Below, one piece after another: positions 5,231 to 9,025 of a stretch of DNA of 9,025 bases. The stretch spans positions 1-9,025 of the forward strand of contig CAIQMJ010000172.1 in assembly GCA_903872875.1 (NCBI GenBank). The letters are read 5' to 3'. The notes below the pieces were generated by a model. The model was not told the origin of the DNA and did no database searches. It saw nothing but the letters and a program-made list of their open reading frames with translations. Each line of letters starts with the position of its first letter. Position 1 is the stretch's first letter. The DNA comes from an uncultured Variovorax sp. Its GTDB lineage: Bacteria; Pseudomonadota; Gammaproteobacteria; Burkholderiales; Burkholderiaceae_C. Made by a program: the position numbers and the translations under genes.

Positions 5231-7369
5231 ATGTCAGTTTCCACCCACGGCCTTCGTGTCCGTCGCGGCCCGCAAGTGGTCCGCGCGGCAGTGGAGCTGT
5301 TCTCGTCGATGCGCTTCGCGATCGCGTTGCTCACCGTCATCTGCATTGCGTCGATCATCGGCACCGTGCTCAAGCAGCATGAGCCGCTCGGCAACTACAT
5401 CAACCAGTTCGGCCCGTTCTGGGCCGAGTTCTTCCGCGCCGCACGGCTCGACGCGATCTACAGCGCCTGGTGGTTCCTGCTCATCCTGCTGTTCCTGGTG
5501 ATCAGCACCTCGTTGTGCATCGCCCGCAACACGCCGCACATCCTGCGCGACCTGAAGAACTTCAAGGAAGGCATCCGTGCCCAGAGCCTCAGGGCCTTCG
5601 GGCAGCGGGCAGAGACCTCGCTCGGCGAAGCGCCCGAGGCTGCCGCGCAGCGCATCGGCGCGCTGCTCGCAGGCGGTGGCTGGAAGGTCAAGCTGCAGCA
5701 GCGTACCTCGGGCCATGCCGGCTGGATGGTCGCCGCCCGGGCCGGCGGGGCGCACAAGCTGGGCTATATCGCGGCGCACAGTGCGATCGTGCTGATCTGC
5801 CTGGGCGGCCTGTTCGACGGCGACCTGGTGGTGCGTGCCCAGACCTGGTTCAACGGCAAGAGCGTGTTCACCGGCGGCGGGATGATCGCCGACGTGCCCG
5901 CCGAGCATCGGCTGTCGCCGAGCAATCCGACTTTTCGCGGCAACATCCTGGTGCCCGAGGGCGGGCAGTCCAGCGTCGCGATCCTGAACCAGTCCGACGG
6001 CGTGCTGCTGCAGGAGCTGCCGTTCTCTATCGAGCTCAAAAAGTTCGTCGTCGACTACTACTCGACCGGCATGCCAAAGCTGTTCGCAAGCGAGGTCGTG
6101 CTGCACGATCGAGCGACCGGCGAACAGCTTCCTGCGCGCATCGAGGTCAACCATCCGGCGAGCTACAAGGGCGTCGAGATCTACCAGTCGAGCTTCGACG
6201 ATGGCGGCTCGAGCGTGAAGCTCAAGGCCGTGCCGATGGCCGCGGCCGCCAAGCCCTTCGAGGTCGACGGCACCATCGGCGGCAGCACCGAGATCAGCAA
6301 CGGCGCGGAGAAGCTCACGCTCGAATATGCGGCGCTGCGCGTGATCAATGTCGAAAACTTCGCGGACGGCGCCAACGGCGCACTGACCAGCGGCGCCGAC
6401 GTGCGCAAGGTCGACCTGCGCCACAGCGTCGAATCGCGGCTGGGTGCCGCCAACAAGACCGACAAGCCGAAGACGCTGCGCAACATCGGCCCGAGCATCG
6501 GCTACAAGCTGCGCGATGCGGCGGGCCAGGCGCGCGAGTACCAGAACTACATGTTGCCGGTGGACACCGGCGACGGGCAGCCCGTTTTCCTGCTGGGCGT
6601 GCGCGACCGGCCCGAAGAGCCTTTCCGCTACCTGCGCGTTCCGGCCGATGCCCAAGGTTCCATGGACGGTTTCGTGCGCATGCGCGCAGCACTGGGCGAC
6701 CCGGACGTGCGCGCGCGCGCGATCGAGCGCTACATCACGCGCGCGACCGACCCGAAGCGCCCCGACCTCGCGGAGCAGCTGCGCGTCTCGGCCACCCGCG
6801 CGTTGGCGCTGTTCGCGGGCTCAGAGCGCGCCCGGCCCGGCGCGCAAAGCGCTGGCGGCTGGCAGGCGATCGCCGAGTTCATGGAAGTCAACGTGCCCGA
6901 GAGCGAGCGCGAACGCGCCGGCGGCGTGCTGGTGCGCATCCTGAACGACGTGCTTTTCGAAGTGCTCAACCTCAGCCGCGAGTCGGCGGGCCTGGGCGCG
7001 TTGCCCAGCGACGAGAGCTCGCAGGCCTATCTGACGCAAGCCGTGCTCGCGATCAGCGACGCGCATTTCTACCCGGCGCCGGTCGCGATGATGATGACCG
7101 ACTTCACGCAGGTCCAGGCCAGCGTGTTCCAGGTTGCGCGTGCGCCCGGCAAGAGCGTGGTCTACACCGGCTGCCTGTTGCTGATCATCGGCATTTTTGC
7201 GATGCTGTACGTGCGCGAGCGTCGGCTGTGGATCTGGCTCGAACCACGCGATGGCGGCAGCGAAGCGACCATGGCCTTTTCCGTGAACCGCCGCACGATC
7301 GACAGCGACCGCGAGTTCGGCAACCTCAAAGACAAGCTGCTCGCGCTCAGGAACAACACAACCCCATGA
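5231..7369 (+). CDS. resB: Cytochrome c biogenesis protein ResB/CcsB (System II)
   Basis: ResB (also called CcsB) pairs with CcsA to form the System II cytochrome c synthetase, which carries haem across the inner membrane and joins it to CXXCH cysteines of apocytochromes. The 712-residue protein has three N-terminal membrane segments (about residues 19-44, near 75-97 and near 178-198). A large periplasmic region follows, and a fourth membrane segment (VVYTGCLLLIIGIFAMLYV) lies near the C-terminus. The QHEPLGNYINQFGPFW stretch after the first membrane segment fits the family. His183, in the third segment (YIAAHSAIVLICLGG), is a candidate for the membrane haem histidine; this is inferred. I chose the ATG at 5231. 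A TTG at 5207 is in frame but lies in the terminator T run. No Shine-Dalgarno is obvious. The stop overlaps ccsA as ATGA. Confidence 0.94.
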   Translation: MSVSTHGLRVRRGPQVVRAAVELFSSMRFAIALLTVICIASIIGTVLKQHEPLGNYINQFGPFWAEFFRAARLDAIYSAWWFLLILLFLVISTSLCIARNTPHILRDLKNFKEGIRAQSLRAFGQRAETSLGEAPEAAAQRIGALLAGGGWKVKLQQRTSGHAGWMVAARAGGAHKLGYIAAHSAIVLICLGGLFDGDLVVRAQTWFNGKSVFTGGGMIADVPAEHRLSPSNPTFRGNILVPEGGQSSVAILNQSDGVLLQELPFSIELKKFVVDYYSTGMPKLFASEVVLHDRATGEQLPARIEVNHPASYKGVEIYQSSFDDGGSSVKLKAVPMAAAAKPFEVDGTIGGSTEISNGAEKLTLEYAALRVINVENFADGANGALTSGADVRKVDLRHSVESRLGAANKTDKPKTLRNIGPSIGYKLRDAAGQAREYQNYMLPVDTGDGQPVFLLGVRDRPEEPFRYLRVPADAQGSMDGFVRMRAALGDPDVRARAIERYITRATDPKRPDLAEQLRVSATRALALFAGSERARPGAQSAGGWQAIAEFMEVNVPESERERAGGVLVRILNDVLFEVLNLSRESAGLGALPSDESSQAYLTQAVLAISDAHFYPAPVAMMMTDFTQVQASVFQVARAPGKSVVYTGCLLLIIGIFAMLYVRERRLWIWLEPRDGGSEATMAFSVNRRTIDSDREFGNLKDKLLALRNNTTP

Positions 7370-8682
7370 CCACCACGACCCTCACGCTCAACGACGGCTG
7401 GCTGTCGCGCCGCAATCTCTTCGACTGGGTCTTCGCCGCGCTGGTGCTGGCCGGCGGTGCGTTCGCCTTCTCTCGCTACGGCGGGTCGATGGACTATTAC
7501 GAGAAGCCGATCCTCGTTGCCGCACTGGTTGCGGTGGTCTGGCTCGGCTGGTTCTGGCGTCCGCTGCGGGTGCTGGCGATCGTCGTCACGGCCGCGTCGC
7601 TGCTTGCGGTAAGTTCGTACCAGGCCGACCTGGCCCGCGCCGACACCGTGTTCTGGCTCAAGTATTTCCTGTCGAGCCAGTCGGCCATCCTCTGGATGAG
7701 CGTGCTGTTCTTCATGAGCACGATGTTCTATTGGCTCGGCCTGTTCGGCGGCAGGCAGGGCGACGCGATGGAACTGATCGGCTCGCGCATCGCCTGGGCG
7801 GGCGTCACGATGGCGCTGATCGGCACCATGGTCCGCTGGTACGAGAGCCATCTGCTCGGCCCCGACATCGGCCACATCCCGGTGAGCAACCTGTACGAGG
7901 TGTTCGTGCTGTTCTCATGGCTCACCGCCGCGTTCTATCTGTACTTCGAGTCGCGCTACGGTACGCGCGCCATCGGTGCCTTCGTGATGCTGGTGGTCAG
8001 CGCGGCGGTCGGCTTCCTGCTCTGGTATACGCTGGTGCGCGACGCCCACGAGATCCAGCCGCTCGTGCCTGCGCTGCAAAGCTGGTGGATGAAGCTTCAC
8101 GTGCCGGCCAACTTCATCGGCTACGGCACCTTCTCGCTGGCGGCGATGGTCGCCTTTGCCTACCTGATCAAGGAGCAGGCGAACGAGACGCGCTGGCACC
8201 GTCTCACGCCGATCTGGCTGCTCGGCGTGGCGCTGTGCTTCGTTCCGGTCGCGTTCCGTCAGCGCGTACAGGAAGCTGGCGGCAGCTATTGGGTCGGTTA
8301 CGCCGCCATCTCGGCGCTGATCGCTGCCGGCATCCTGCTGGGCCGCAAGCGCATCGCGGCGCGGCTGCCCGCGAACGAGGTGCTCGACGACGTCATGTAC
8401 AAGGCGATCACCGTCGGCTTCGCCTTCTTCACGATCGCGACCGTACTCGGCGCGCTGTGGGCCGCCGACGCCTGGGGCGGCTACTGGAGCTGGGACCCGA
8501 AGGAGACCTGGGCGCTGATCGTCTGGCTCAACTACGCGGCCTGGCTGCACATGCGGCTGGTCAAGGGGCTGCGCGGCACGGTAGCGGCCTGGTGGGCACT
8601 GGCCGGGCTGGCGGTCACGACCTTCGCCTTCCTGGGCGTCAACATGTTCCTGAGCGGCCTGCACAGCTACGGGACACTTTGA
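7366..8682 (+). CDS. ccsA: Cytochrome c biogenesis protein CcsA (System II, WWD haem-handling protein)
   Basis: CcsA (named CcsB in some databases, ResC in Bacillus) is the multi-membrane-span half of the System II synthetase. Its periplasmic WWD domain presents haem for attachment to cytochromes c. The 438-residue protein has about eight hydrophobic segments. The WWD motif is WGGYWSWDPKETW (370-382). Histidines in the expected conserved contexts are His245 (KLHVPANF, before the WWD), His395 (AWLHMRL) and His433 (GLHSYG, at the C-terminus). These match the known periplasmic and membrane haem ligands of the family. HIPVSNLYEVFVLFSW (from 170) is another family signature. The start ATG overlaps the resB stop by four bases, so the two subunits are probably translationally coupled in equal amounts. 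The protein ends a few residues after the last conserved histidine, as usual for the family. Confidence 0.95.
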   Translation: MTTTTLTLNDGWLSRRNLFDWVFAALVLAGGAFAFSRYGGSMDYYEKPILVAALVAVVWLGWFWRPLRVLAIVVTAASLLAVSSYQADLARADTVFWLKYFLSSQSAILWMSVLFFMSTMFYWLGLFGGRQGDAMELIGSRIAWAGVTMALIGTMVRWYESHLLGPDIGHIPVSNLYEVFVLFSWLTAAFYLYFESRYGTRAIGAFVMLVVSAAVGFLLWYTLVRDAHEIQPLVPALQSWWMKLHVPANFIGYGTFSLAAMVAFAYLIKEQANETRWHRLTPIWLLGVALCFVPVAFRQRVQEAGGSYWVGYAAISALIAAGILLGRKRIAARLPANEVLDDVMYKAITVGFAFFTIATVLGALWAADAWGGYWSWDPKETWALIVWLNYAAWLHMRLVKGLRGTVAAWWALAGLAVTTFAFLGVNMFLSGLHSYGTL

Positions 8683-8765
8683 AACCGGAATGCGCCGGCG
8701 TGCGTAACCTCTTGGGGCCATGCAACGAACTACGGTGAACATCACCAGCGATCGAAAGGCGCGTC
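8683..8765. other. Spacer between ccsA and msrP
   Basis: These 83 bases hold no terminator. A GC-rich palindromic patch (CGCCGGCG, 8692-8699) has no T run after it. I see no well-spaced -35/-10 pair. The msrP Shine-Dalgarno-like GAAAGG at 8754-8759 lies six bases before the ATG. Readthrough from ccsA into msrP is therefore plausible but not shown. Confidence 0.4.
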
Positions 8766-9025
8766 ATGCTGATTCATTCCAGGGATAACGGTTTCGTCCA
8801 TCCGGCTTCCAGCGAAATCACGCCGCAGAGTGCGTACGAAGGCCGGCGCGACATGCTCAAGCTGCTCGCCACCGGCGTGGCGGGTGCGGCGATGGCCTCA
8901 TGGGCGGCGCGCGACGCCTTGGCGCAGGCGGCGCCAGGCAAGCTCGCGGCGCTGAAGGGCACCAGGTCGTCGGTGCCCGGCGCGCAGACCATGGAGAAGG
9001 TCACCGAATACAAGGATGCGACGAC
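8766..9025 (+). CDS. msrP: Protein-methionine-sulfoxide reductase catalytic subunit MsrP (YedY), N-terminal part
   Basis: MsrP is a periplasmic molybdopterin enzyme that reduces methionine sulfoxide in oxidised envelope proteins, taking electrons from the quinone pool through the haem membrane protein MsrQ. The first 86 codons are present; the gene runs off the right edge. A twin-arginine signal begins at Arg27-Arg28 (GRRDMLKLL), followed by a hydrophobic alanine-rich core and a likely cleavage near ALA-QA (residues 51-55). The usual phenylalanine of the Tat motif is methionine here. The mature start, with TMEKVTEYKDATT at the window end, resembles E. coli YedY, which continues into an N-N-F-Y-E-F-G motif just beyond the edge. 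I chose the ATG at 8766 for its spacing to GAAAGG. The catalytic cysteine lies outside the window. It follows ccsA by 83 bases, fitting a periplasmic redox neighbourhood. Confidence 0.88.
   Translation, partial: MLIHSRDNGFVHPASSEITPQSAYEGRRDMLKLLATGVAGAAMASWAARDALAQAAPGKLAALKGTRSSVPGAQTMEKVTEYKDAT

Noticed and set aside
5234..6655. A 473-codon open frame on the minus strand opposite resB
   Set aside because: It is in antisense to a clearly identified gene, its translation is low-complexity and rich in A, R, D and H as expected for antisense of GC-rich coding DNA, and it matches no family I know.
6709..6720. Six-unit GC dinucleotide run inside resB, a possible slippage or Z-DNA site
   Set aside because: It encodes an ordinary ARA-type stretch in frame, and such runs are common in GC-rich genes. 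There is no sign of a frame change.
8712..8736. TTGGGG ... TACGGT as a promoter for msrP
   Set aside because: The spacing is 13 bases rather than about 17, and the -10 match is poor.
1..9025. Search for mobile elements, CRISPR, tRNA/rRNA, toxin-antitoxin or defence systems
   Set aside because: No transposase, long terminal repeats, spaced repeat array, tRNA fold or defence-type protein was found. All long genes fit core metabolic or envelope families.

Overview
The window looks like a chromosomal core region of a high-GC betaproteobacterium, most likely a Comamonadaceae member (Variovorax or a relative). I base this on the very high GC at third codon positions, System II cytochrome c maturation genes next to a cytochrome c4 gene, and a tandem pair of lipid A acyltransferases divergent from metK. 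The genus is inferred from gene content and protein style, not from a search.

Left part (1-2635): the first 215 codons of metK (S-adenosylmethionine synthetase) run leftward off the edge. A 216-base divergent spacer with inverted repeats separates it from two HtrB/LpxL-family acyltransferase genes that overlap by ATGA and run rightward. They should complete the acylation of lipid A at the inner membrane.

Middle (2651-4325, minus strand): the GTP-binding ribosome-assembly factor EngB/YihA is followed, after 70 bases, by an alpha/beta hydrolase with an epoxide-hydrolase-like active site. This hydrolase is the least housekeeping-like gene of the window. It converges on the second acyltransferase gene with only 15 bases between stop codons.

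Right part (4419-9025, plus strand): a secreted dihaem cytochrome c4 gene diverges from engB across a 93-base spacer that holds a near-perfect tandem repeat and overlapping divergent -10-like boxes. A strong intrinsic terminator follows. Next come the two System II haem-lyase genes (ResB/CcsB and CcsA), overlapping by ATGA, and the 5' part of msrP, a Tat-exported molybdoenzyme that repairs methionine sulfoxide in periplasmic proteins. Together these form a periplasmic redox group: a c-type cytochrome, the machine that attaches haem to its CXXCH sites, and a periplasmic oxidation-repair enzyme.

I see no mobile element, CRISPR array, tRNA or rRNA, phage gene or defence gene. No undescribed multi-gene system is supported by the sequence. 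The observations worth a second look are regulatory: the tandem repeat before cytochrome c4, the terminator placed directly before resB, and the structured spacer upstream of metK.
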